From the NCBI GenBank assembly GCA_951230915.1, contig OX579634.1:50233570-50297569 (forward strand): 64,000 nt of DNA, written 5' to 3'. The notes under the pieces were generated by a model, which saw only the letters and a list, made by a program, of their open reading frames with translations, ran no database searches and was not told the origin of the DNA. The DNA is from Antitrichia curtipendula (lineage: Eukaryota; Streptophyta; Bryopsida; Hypnales; Leucodontaceae). Shown piece after piece: positions 34,436-45,075 of this stretch. Each line of letters opens with the position of its first letter. Within the stretch, counting starts at the first letter, position 1. The position numbers were made by a program, and so were the translations under genes.

Positions 34436-35279
34436 CTACACTAAATAGTGAAATTAGGTTGTCTTAACAATTAGGTCAACTTATAGTAGTATATTCTAAA
34501 AGAGTTCATCCTCTTCAAATGGACCTTATAATTAGGTATAAATAAAACAGCATGTGATCCTAAATGGATATGTGATAAACTTTAAAAGTGGGAGCAATTT
34601 AAAGTGTATCAAAGATCACATTAAGGTTTAAACATGGATAGTTAAAGCATGTGGTTGGGTTGATTTTTAAATGTAATGATAGGTGGGCATTTATGTACTT
34701 AAATAAGAAATTGAAAAATCAACTACTTTATTTGGAGAATGCAAAATGTGTAAATTGATTGGATACAAGTATGGTTGCTTTAAGGACCTTTGCAAATCTC
34801 CATGCTTATTCTTGGTTTTCCAATCTTCTTTTATAGGTCTCTTGTATGATGATTTTGTCAAACCTATTGTCATAAATAGGTGCTAGGACTGAAAACTTTG
34901 AAAGATCATAGCTAATTTAATATTGTTTGAAAAAATATGAAATCACTTGTATTAGATGTTGCATACATTTAATTTTCCTTTGAAAAATAAGCAAAAAGTC
35001 TTACAATCTGCAAAAGCCTATGAGAAAAGCAAAACAGCCTATAAATGGTTCTTTTTAGAGCATGCTACCTTTCTTCAAGAAAATTACTTCTCAAGACATC
35101 AAAGTCAACAAATATTTCTACAAATACTTCTTTTTGCACACATGGAGGTTTATTAGTTCCAATTACAACAATATTAAATTCAAAAGTAGTAAATTCTTGT
35201 AAAGAAACAATAAATATTTAAATTGTATGGAATGTCAAGAAATTAGTGTGGAGCAATCAAATTTCACTATTTAGTGTAG
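34436..35279. mobile_element. 844-bp element with perfect 20-bp inverted ends
   Basis: The left end CTACACTAAATAGTGAAATT (34436-34455) is exactly complementary to 35260-35279. The interior is AT-rich and noncoding, so this would be a non-autonomous DNA element. Target duplication is unclear: if the true ends are CACTAAAT, the flanking dinucleotide is TA on both sides (mariner-like), and if they include CTA no duplication is visible. The CACTA start is also reminiscent of CACTA elements, but subterminal repeats are absent. Confidence 0.65.
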
Positions 35280-38200
35280 CCAAAATGTCTTTGATCCTAT
35301 AATGATCTCATTTTTAATGGTCCTACGTCCAAAAAGTATATTAGTTTATTGTGGACTACAAAAAATTCCTATGCCATCACTTTCCAATTGCATTGTATAT
35401 TGATTCATTATGAATAAAAAAAATATGATAATTCAATCCTTTAAAGTGGAAAGTGTGACCACCATAAGGAAGCTTATCTAGTGTTGTCTTTTGACTATCT
35501 CCATCATTTCTAGAAATGCCCCCATTATATGGTCATATAAGGAGCCTAAATAGGGTTTGTTTGTATAAATGAAGCTTCAAGACATTTTAGAATGTATTAG
35601 TGGGACTATTGAAGTGTACAAATGATAGCTTTAGAATGTCTTACTTGCAAGAGTAGAGTCATGAACTTTTTGGATGTCATCTAGTAAAGAATGTGTTTGT
35701 TTTATGACCATAATATTGTCATTGTTGTAGAAACATTTTGTTTATTTTAGAAGTTAGATGATCATTATGTAATGACTTTCTATCAATTTTTAGGAAGTTT
35801 GGTAGTAAATTACGGGCATTAGGGCTTATGTGGGGACTTATATCACTTCAAAAATCCAATACTAAATCAAACTTTGTTAGAAAAATATCATATTTATTCA
35901 AATCATATAACAAGATGAAATTTTAAATAACACCATATTTGTTTATATCCCAATTAAGGATAAATGTAAGAAATTACTTTTATTTTCAAGTTGTTTATTA
36001 TCTTGTGTTTTTCACCCTTCTAGCTTATTTGAGGCCTTTGAATCCAAATTTGAATTCAAAATTTTCAAATTTGAAGCATAGATGAAAAATAAAAAATAAA
36101 AAATTCCAGTGTTTTCTCCATGATAAATGTGAAAAATTACCTTTATTTTGTAGTTGCCTATTGCCTTGCATTCTTCACCTCTCCTACTATGTTCTTCACC
36201 TCTTCTAGCTAATTTGGGGCCTGTAAATTCTCAAATTTCACCATAGGTGAGAAATAAAAATTTCAATGTTTTTCCCAAGGGTAAAAATGCAAACTTTGAA
36301 TGACCACTTTATTGTCTTGCCATGTTCACTTACATGATAACTATGTTACTATTCATTTACAACATCTTTCAATTGGATCAATTAACTTAATTTAAGGTAG
36401 AAGTACCTATTGTGGACAATCTCCCATAATGGCTTTATAGTGTGACCTATTATCAACAACAATTGGATGCATTGTTCATTGAAAAAGATTCTTTATTTGT
36501 ACCTTCTCGTCTACTCATTTTCCTTTCCTCCTCGCTTAGGGAGAAGTGCCAAAGCTAACCGTAAGAAGTGAGTCTATGAGACTAGAATGGATCCAAATGA
36601 AAAATCCACATTTATATTGAATAAAATATTCATTCTTGGGAAATTTATTTATTTTTCATTCTTCCTCATCCTTACATTTGCACACATTGAACTCACTTTC
36701 TCAATGAATTTCCCGTAACCTACAAGCTGAAACGCTGAAATTATTAAATGATAAGAAAATAAGTACTTCTACCATACATCTTGTGGCCGCAAGTGGGCTG
36801 ATGCATTCACTTCCCTTTGTTTTATTTGGATGATGACCGGCCGCACTTTATATCTTCACTTCAACCCTGACTGAGCAATCATCCCAAAATGGATGGCACA
36901 CATAATCTCCTTGTCAATATTATTGCAGTATTTTGACCACCCAGACACACTTAAAGTTTTGTTCCCAACTCTTTTTTAATAAATAAAATGCTCTTTTACA
37001 ACAAGTACATACAGCAAGTACATGTAGATATTTATATTTATGGGAATGTTTGTATATATATTTGGTAAATTTTTGTATGTGGTAGGAAAGGGATTAGAGT
37101 TTCTTCAGTGAATATAATGTTGATTACAGGGGCAAGGTTGTATAGTAACTTGCAATCTTCACCAGCATATAGATGAAACGTCAATTATTCATTCAAATGT
37201 ATGTACAGTATCATCCTATTTGGAGGAGGAATTGAACTGTTTATTTTTCCAATTCCAACAATGCAAACGTGAAAAAATATTTCGCAAAATATTCAAACAT
37301 TTTTTATGCAAACATTTCAATTCAATGAAAAACCACCACAAACCAAGAATAATTGTTTTGATGAGCATTAGTTGCATCTAGTGTCAAAACGTGTAGCCTG
37401 ATCAATGCAATCATCTTGGGGTTCAAAACCTCTACTTTTTTTTGTTGGGCTATTAGTTAGTGGGATTGATTGAGTTTTCCAAAGTCAGTCGTGGGATCAA
37501 AGATGAACATACTCTTTGTACGTGCCAACCGCAATCCAAAGTGGTTGGAGATTTTTCTTCTTCGTGGAAGTGATCAAAGATAGAACCCCGTTTAGGGGCT
37601 GTAGCCTATTGACAAGTGTCTCTGAAGTACATTTAAATGCTAAATGTCACAGAGAATATACTTGAAGACATCACACCATTTGCAAACTCGTTGTCGAGGA
37701 CCAATCACCACATATCATGTTCCTATCTCCTTTGAGGAACCATTTGAGTCACACGCACTAAGATAAGTGAGCCCATTAGAGGCCAAATGAGAACGAGCCC
37801 TTTACGGACAAAAAAATTATATTAGTGGTGTACATTTCAGAACCCATTGTCCCGCTCCCAATGGTCTCGCTCGCAATTGGGCTGTAAGTGAATTCTGTGT
37901 CCCTTTCTCAAACCTTTTTTTTGAAACTAGTAAACATGTACATCGAGAGGTGTCTTGACGTCCACAAATTGCAATGACAATGGCTTGCCCAGACCGAGAC
38001 CTGCTGGGCAGCACATGCATGATTGGATTGAATAGACGAGAGGCTTCCTGCATGGGCAGCAGAGGCCGATGGGCTCCCACCGGATTTTACGACGAACCAC
38101 CCAAAATCTTCCGTGATTTTAGCGCCACCGTCATCTCAGTGAAAAAGGAAACAATCGAGTCTCAGGCTAAATTCTTTTTTGACTTGAGCCCTAAAAGCAG

Positions 38201-39326
38201 AACGGTATTGTATTTGACTTCTACAATTCAAATCCATGCGTTAAAATTAGTTTGGGTTTTTTACTATTTTTAAGTACCTTGTTACAATGAGATATCCTTA
38301 ACTGTGCGTCCCTCAATGCCGTTCTCGGTACCGTCACAAATTCCTCAACAAGGAGGGGTGCAAGGATTTGTTTCATGGTGTTTGGGCCTACAGTGTAAAA
38401 GTTATGAAAGTTTGAAAATTTTATGATTTTAAAAATTAGAAAAATATTTTTTCCTGTAATTTTGGTTGTGGCAACAACGGAGGGCACACTAGTTATGTAC
38501 TAAAATATGGCAAGACGTAGTTGCACCATTGAAATAATAATTCAACTATTAACTTCTTTCATTGGAATTGTCATTCTGAAAAATGATTATGCTCAATTAT
38601 GGCATTGCACAAGTAGAATAGATAGCTATTTTTTTTTAACTTTTTGGATTTGCAAACATGGGCAATAATGATCCAATTGGAAGTGTCAATTGTTGTTGGA
38701 TCCTCGTGAGCATGAAGACAAACTTTGTCCATTGTTGTATACATCAATTTATGCACCTCTTTCAATTAAATATAAAAATAATAATTAATTAATTTTAAAA
38801 TCATGTTGTGATTACAATTTGACTTTTAAGAAGAAGAAGGATTGTTTAGTTGTTGAGCCCACAATTCATGCCATCTTATTCCACTACAAGATGTAAAAAG
38901 TTTATTTGTATCCCTAAAGGCACTTCAAAATTTAAGTGATGTTGCCTTTCTTAAGCATGATTTGCCATGGCACATTTAATTTTTGTCTTTTATCTTGTTT
39001 TCAATGGGCTCTATTTGGGTTGTTCAATATTCAAATCCAAATTTTAATGTGTGTGTATTTAAAGAGTTTTTTAATGTATTTCCAAAGATAGTGATCGTAA
39101 TTTTTTAATTTAACACCAAACAAAAGATAATAAGATAAAGTAGTGATTTCTTTAGAGAGTTGGATTGACGTTGAGCACTCTTACACAATCCCTCCATATT
39201 GTCATTGTGCCAATTTCACCATGGAAACTTAGGGACCTTGTAGCTTCACCAATTACATATGGTTTGGCATGTAGTTCACATCGAGGCAAAGTGGTAATGC
39301 TCTAAATTATAATGAACCACTTTTAT
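35280..39326. other. AT-rich intergenic DNA, no gene seen
   Basis: No recognisable gene. A higher-GC patch at about 37820-38120 has short ORFs on both strands that resemble no family. A copy of the repeat seen at 2110-2640 is at about 38340-38480. Confidence 0.5.
35958..36290. repeat. ~164-bp tandem duplication
   Basis: Two adjacent units share gataaatgt(a/g)a(g/a)aaattac, a cttcacc-cttctagct segment and an AATTTCAxx..aaaaataaaaa tail, at about 35958 and 36122. Diverged and noncoding. Confidence 0.6.
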
Positions 39327-39448
39327 TTTCTATTTTATGCATAATCAACTTCATGAGACCCAAAATCATGGAAGTATTCTAGTGAATTTTAATGAACCAT
39401 CTTCCATGATTTTGGGGCTCATCAAGTGGATTATGCATAAAATAGAAA
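39327..39448. repeat. Foldback, ~47-bp arms
   Basis: Left arm TTTCTATTTTATGCATAATC at 39327 pairs with its complement ending at 39448, and the pairing continues inward to ATCATGGAAG/CTTCCATGAT. The loop is about 25 bp. It is probably a small MITE; no target duplication was identified. Confidence 0.8.
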
Positions 39449-39449
39449 C

Positions 39450-40078
39450 TACTCAATGTACCTTTGTAAAAATTATAAACATAATGGGTGACACTTCTTT
39501 CCCCTTAAGACATAATAACTAAACGACTTGTCAAAACCTATGAAGGTACCGTTAACCATCACAAATGTTTGGCTAGACTTAAAAGTAGGTACTTGAAAAT
39601 TCCATACATATCTTTCATATATTTTCCACCATACTTAGTTTGCCAATAGTTCTTTCCAATTTCAAAAATGACTAATTATTCTAGGCAACTTTGTTCTAGT
39701 CTTCTTTTGTACAATGCAAGTGTTTGCAAGCAAATGCTAATCTCTTTGCTATTGTTTAGCATTGAGATATATTTTAGGGGGGAATAATGCAATTTCCAAA
39801 GCCGAGACTATCAATAAATATGCTCGTATTGTATAATGATGTACGTTAAAATTTATGGCAATCACTTCAAATGTTTGATGTTGATCGCAGTTGACGAGAC
39901 AAGAGTCTCATACTAAAAAATTTGACAATTTCAACTTCAAAAATTTGTAACTAATTCCACGAAGGTCCAGAAAATATGAAACGACTTGGATTAGATGCCA
40001 ATTCCATTTTTCTTCCTAGTAAAATTGACTGGATTTTTTTTCAAGGAGTTTTAGCTTCCCTGAAAATGCAATCAGCTC
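39450..40078. other. Intergenic DNA ending in a remnant of a TTAA element
   Basis: Bases about 39960-40075 match the interior of the TTAA element at 54079-54696 (shared ATATGAAA..GACTT..TAGATGCCAA..CCA and a ..AAAATTCAG/AAAATGCAATCAG phrase). Element 40083-41018 appears to have inserted into that older copy. No gene seen. Confidence 0.5.
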
Positions 40079-40082
40079 TTAA

Positions 40083-41018
40083 CCCCTAAAGGACCAAACA
40101 CTGTTTTTTGACAACATAGCGATTTTGGGCAGCTCACTATGACCGGAATTTTTCATTTTCTTCTTTGAAATTTTCACATAAGATGTGCCCGAGGAGTAGC
40201 TTTAAGGTCCAACAATTTTCGTAACTTTTGACTACATGGTTAAAAAGTTATTGCATGATATGTCATTTTCATTGTTCGGCGGGCAGCCGGGGCAGCAAAA
40301 AAAACTTCTTTAAAAATCACTTTTAAAATAAAATAAAATTTGAAATTGGTTCTTTAGATTTATATGTACGTGGGAGGCTTTGAATCATTCCATTCCGATC
40401 AATGAGTCAAAAGTTATGAGGATTCTTAGTTTGAGGGTAGTTATGGAATCTCTACTCTAAAATAAACTTTGAAGTCCTTTATTTAACTCGATTTTCAATA
40501 TTTTTGAAAAAAAATAAAAAAAATAGGGTGTAGATTGTTTATTACAACATTACAATTGTTGGGATTGGCATTTTTCAATTTCATAAATAAATTCTTGACA
40601 ATTTAGTGTTTTGAATCATTCTCTACCTCTTCCTACTTACTATTTTTTTCCTATATGTTGTACAATTCCAAATGATCTGAAATTTTTCAAGCATGTAGCC
40701 AACTTGCCTTGAAGAATAAATTCAAAGAGTAACCATCATTTTGGACATTTTTTCATACAAATGTGACCTTGTGAAGGGCAGCTGCACGTTTTTTTGCAGG
40801 GACAAAAAAAGGGTTTTTGTCAACTCAAACGCTATTATCTTGCAATTCACTATGTGGAAAATTCTGAAATTTTTTCCACATCTTCTTAAACAAGTTTACT
40901 ACAAGATCCTACGGTTACAAGTGTCCAAAAATGTTTTTTTTCTAAAATTTGGCAATAGTATTAGAAATGGCAGTTTTGGAGTGGTTTTGGTGAAAACATA
41001 GTCAAAAACCTTTAGGGG
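40083..41018. mobile_element. TTAA-flanked element, copy A (936 bp)
   Basis: It starts CCCCTAAAGGACCAAA after TTAA (40079-40082) and ends TTTTTGACCTTT-type complement CCTTTAGGGG before TTAA (41019-41022). The two ends differ inward: one continues ACAACATAGCG, the other GACTATGTTTTCACC. The same pair of ends, in the opposite orientation, bounds copy B at 50951-51865. No transposase; short terminal repeats and TTAA targets recall non-autonomous piggyBac or Sola3 elements. Confidence 0.8.
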
Positions 41019-41022
41019 TTAA

Positions 41023-41734
41023 GTGGTTGACCACGGGTGGTTCTACCATATTTAGGCTGTGTGAAAAATGCTCGGAACAATGAGCTTGGGAATTTCTCCA
41101 ATTCATGGTCATGATACATGGGATTTAGCCTTGAATCGCGTGTCCATGAGAGTTGGGACTTGGAACGTCGTGTGAAGAAGTGCCCCGTACTGCAATAGTC
41201 TTCTCCTGCCATTAACTTCAGTTCCTGGAGCTACCGCATGTTGTTAGTCTGTGTGAAGCTGCTGCTGCTTGCAACAGCAACCGCTCGCGCACTCGCTTGG
41301 AAACTTCGTCATTCCCTTGGTCATGATAAGTTTAGTGTTGATTTAGCGATTGCAGGCGCCTGCCTTTTTAATTGCCTGAATGTTTTTTGGAACAGGGTAA
41401 AGGGTAAGTGTGTACGCTACTAACAACCCCGACGAGGTGTTTCACGTGGGAGACGGGGGAGTCTGTCATTGTCATTGTCATTTGTGGACAGTGGGACTGT
41501 GGTTGCAGTCCTCGTTTGATCATGTCAGCAATCATCCCACATGCCCATATGGCAGAGGGAAGCCCTCAGACCCTGTTCATTGTTGTGGTGGGCATTTAGT
41601 AGTAGGTGAGTGCAGCAAGCCCTAGAACGGCAGACGGACATCCAGAAAAGACCAACAGCCACGTTTCGAAAACACCCCCAAAAAATAAAAGCTTAGTTAA
41701 ATCACAAAGACATTCCACTCACAACCCCTATCGG
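41023..41734. other. Higher-GC intergenic stretch, function unknown
   Basis: Base composition is less AT-rich than the surroundings at about 41030-41640 and short ORFs exist on both strands, but none shows a recognisable domain. It may be unique sequence between repeats, a remnant gene or a noncoding transcript. Confidence 0.4.
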
Positions 41735-42545
41735 TCGTGCAAAACGCGGCGATGATGATACATGTGCCCGATTTCAAACCCCATCTTATTAAAAGTTGAC
41801 TTGGTAAAAAAAGAAAATTCCCTACCTTGTACTTTACTTGTACAACCTCTCTATTCAGGAGATTTAAACGAGGCAACAATATAGCTTATGTGCCTACATT
41901 TCAAAACCAATTTTGAAGTTGACTCCCTCACAAATAAAAAGTTTGCCAAAATTGCTAAACCTCTATTCACGAGAGTCTAACAAGGCAACAATATAACTTA
42001 CGTGCTTAATTTCAAACCAATTTTGAAGTTGACTACTTCAAAAGAAATTGTCTAAATTGCTAAACCTCTATTCACAATATTCTCACGAGGCAGCAATATA
42101 ACTTATGTGCCTAGATTTCAAACCAATTTTGAAGTTGACTCCCTCACAAAAAAAAGTTTGCCTAAATTGCTAAACCTCTAAGGTGGGTACATCCAAAACC
42201 GCCACTTTTTGCTACTGAGTCTAGTTACTACTATTAGACTTGTCAAATTTTCATATATTCTTGTTGGCAAGTGAAAGGAGGTTCCAACGCACCTGAGAAC
42301 GTGGCATTTGGACATCATATGCAAAAATTATTAAGGGTCAAAGTTTGTTTCTGAAAGCGCTCCATCCAAATAGGTACATAACTGATTTTGGAAATGTACA
42401 CAACCTGTAGATGGCGCTTTAAGGTCAGGTGCCATTTGGGGGGGGCCTACCTTATTCACAAGAGTCTAATGAGGCAACGAAACATGTGCCTGACTTCAAA
42501 ACGATTTTGAAATTGACTCCCTCAAAAAAAAATGCCTCAAGTGTA
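41735..42545. repeat. Tandem array, 105-112-bp units, interrupted by a MITE
   Basis: Units share cctctattcac, gaggcaacaatataactta, atttcaaaccaattttgaagttgact and ccctcacaaa; starts of ctattca fall at 41851, 41963, 42068 and the split unit at 42178/42453. The first unit (from about 41735) is more diverged. The last unit is cut by the element at 42181-42452. Confidence 0.85.
42181..42452. mobile_element. 272-bp TA-flanked MITE inside the tandem array
   Basis: Neighbouring units read cctctattcac without interruption, whereas here the same phrase is split as cctcTA / TAttcac, so the TA was duplicated on insertion. The ends are AGGTGGG and, in complement, AGGTAGG. A related interior (ttggcaagtgaaaggaggttc) recurs at 57040-57070. 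TA target duplication and short inverted ends fit a Tc1/mariner (Stowaway-like) MITE. Confidence 0.8.
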
Positions 42546-42750
42546 GAATTTCCATTTATGAGAGTCGTAGGTCAATTTTTGATTACTAAGAGTTATTTTC
42601 ACTCTTACATAAAGGTTGACTAATTTTAGGATTTTTTCAATAGTCATTTTATTAGTCCTCAAACTGTTGTATGGAAGGCTATTGGAAAGTTTTTTAGAAT
42701 GAGTTTCTAATTGTGTAGAGTATGCATCCTAATTCTTAAAAATTGAACAT

Positions 42751-44597
42751 TTAACCCCTAAAGGATTGTTTCTCCCCTCGAGGGACAATTTGGAGCCGGG
42801 TAGATTCCTATTGTCTCAATTTGTAGTAAATGTTGTTTGAAACTTCTTGAGGATGTGCAATTTTGCGAGAGCTTCATAGATAAATTAATTTTTTTAATTT
42901 CAATCGGTGCCCTGGAGAAAAAGTTATAGCATAATAAGCCAAAAATGAAGGTCGGCGAGCGTTACTAAAGATCACAAAAAGTCAAAATAATTTTAAATAC
43001 TTTTTAATTCCTAAAATTATATATTTTTATCTACATTTGAAGCCTTAATTCACTCTATTTGGACTAGTGATGAGAAAGTTATGGACAATCTTAGTTCCTT
43101 GGGCAATCTAAGCATCTTCTTGGAAAAATAACTTATAGGATTCATTTGTAAATTCAAATTTTATGAAAAAAATTTAAAAAAAATTGTTAGACATGTTTAG
43201 GTTTGCTTGTTAGAACAATCTTACCATTGGGATTATTGTATTTCAATTCCATCTTAGAGCTATTAACAATTTAGTTTTTCCTAAGTAGGTTTAAACTACT
43301 TCAATCTTGAACCTACTTTTACTTAACAATTTTTTTATGAGTAAAAACTAAGTGTTTTTTTCTTGAATTTTTTTATAGATTCTCAACTCAACTATTCAAG
43401 ATAAAAACTTAAAAAATCAAAATCAGTAGTACAAAAAAATTCAATTAACCCCTAAAGTTCCTTAACTATGTTTTTTGCTCTTAAGCAATCTAGAAAACAA
43501 GTAGATGCTTGTATTATAATGTTTATAATATAGACACTAGAATTACAGTATGGATTCGACCAATTCAAGTTTGTCTTCTTATAACTTTGGTATATTATAT
43601 TTATGTATTGTTGTTGGATTTCATGCCACTTTAGGTGCAATTTGTCTTCATAGTATTAAATACTAAATTTTTTTTAATAAATAATAGTGATTGTCAAACA
43701 AATTTGTTCAATTTAAGGTGATCTTGCCATAGTGTGAGGAGGTATTGCGCTATACCAATTCTTAATTTACATGAAAATAGTTTTTGACAATAATATAGTT
43801 GGTAGTGCAATGAAAATCATATAGAGACCTAAAACATCAAGATTTTGGATTTTGGACAATTGAAATAGAGTACATTAGAAGCAAGTCAAAAGATAAATAT
43901 TGAAGGAGCCATGATAAGTCATGTCATATAAAAGGAAGGTCATTCAAACTATTGAACAAAATTCTTGTGCCATTTGTAAGATTTTTCTTTCCCATGCATA
44001 ATTTGCCTCTATTTCTATAATTTTCATCTTTTAACCTCTAGATCCATGGGCTAAAAATTCACAAATACTCACAAAGTGTGAAAAATCAAAACTCTCTACA
44101 AAAAATTTAATCAAATTTCTTTCAATTTTTAGAAGTTTTAAAATTTTAGGATCTATTCTTGACTAGTGCAAGAGCCACATATAAGAAATTTGGTGTCCAA
44201 GGAAATGTATATATAATAACAAAGCCTTGAAAGTAGAACAATTTGTTTCCAAGACTACCCGGGCTTTTAATGATGTGGCTTTGCCAGGCTTTTGAGACTC
44301 ATAATTCAATTTTTACCCCTTCAATGTATTCCTCTATAAATTGCTAACTTCTTACCAATTTACAATTAGAAGTTGAATTTCTTTATCATTGAAAGCACAT
44401 TCAAAAATACTATGAATAGGTACAAAATTCCTTCAAGTTTATGCTCTTGACAATGAAATAAAATGCTTTAAAAGTTAGCTAGAAGACAAATTATAGAGGA
44501 GTGGGCAAATCAAGCCAAATTCAAGTTGTAGTTGTAAACATATGAAAAGTTAGTGATTTACAAAGGAGTAGATTGAGTTTGTGTACAAAAGATGCTC
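42751..44597. other. Fragments of TTAA elements and AT-rich DNA
   Basis: TTAA plus CCCCTAAAGGATTG begins at 42751, and TTAA plus CCCCTAAAGTTCC at 43445; neither has a clear partner end. Bases 42760-43440 are an inverted, diverged copy of the interior of the element at 55164-56892. About 44340-44515 is a half-copy of the foldback at 44598-45075. No gene. Confidence 0.55.
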
Positions 44598-45075
44598 GTA
44601 GGGCATCTCCAATCCAATCTCGAATTTGCTCTACCAAATACAAATCTAATTTTATATTATTTTCAAATTAGAAGTTGAAATTTCTATCATTGGAAGTGCA
44701 TTCAAAAGTACTTTAGTGTAAGTACAAGAAAACTCAAATCTTGACACTGGACAAAGGAAATAAACCGCTTCATAACCTAGCTAAGAGACAAAAAAATTAT
44801 AGAGGAGTGGACAAATCACGGTTACCAATGCACTTTGCACTCCAATTGGTGCAATTGGTAGTGCAAAGTGCATTGGTAACCGTGATTTGCCAAACATCAC
44901 TACAATTTTTTCGTCTTTTAGTTAGGTTACGAAGCGGTTTATTTTCTTTGTCTAGTGTCAAGCTTTGAGTTTTCCTGCACTTATTCTAAAGTCCTTTTCA
45001 ATGCATTTCCAATGAAAAAAATTCAAGTTCTAATTATAAATCGAGGGCAAATTCTGGACTGGATCGAGGCTGCTG
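44598..45075. mobile_element. ~480-bp foldback element with near-perfect inner hairpin
   Basis: The two halves are complementary almost throughout: outer phrases around CGAATTTGC..C, middle phrases gaaaactcaa..cttgacac and accgcttc..aacctag, and an inner stem at 44816-44885. The inner stem (TCACGGTTACCAATGCAC...) pairs over about 33 bp with one unpaired base and a 3-base loop. Outer arms are more diverged than the centre. Noncoding; target duplication not determined. Confidence 0.8.
44816..44885. repeat. Long palindromic stem-loop
   Basis: TCACGGTTACCAATGCAC at 44816 and its exact complement ending at 44885; only one extra base interrupts the pairing, near the apex. A transcript would form a miRNA- or siRNA-precursor-like hairpin, but expression is not shown. 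Confidence 0.9.
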
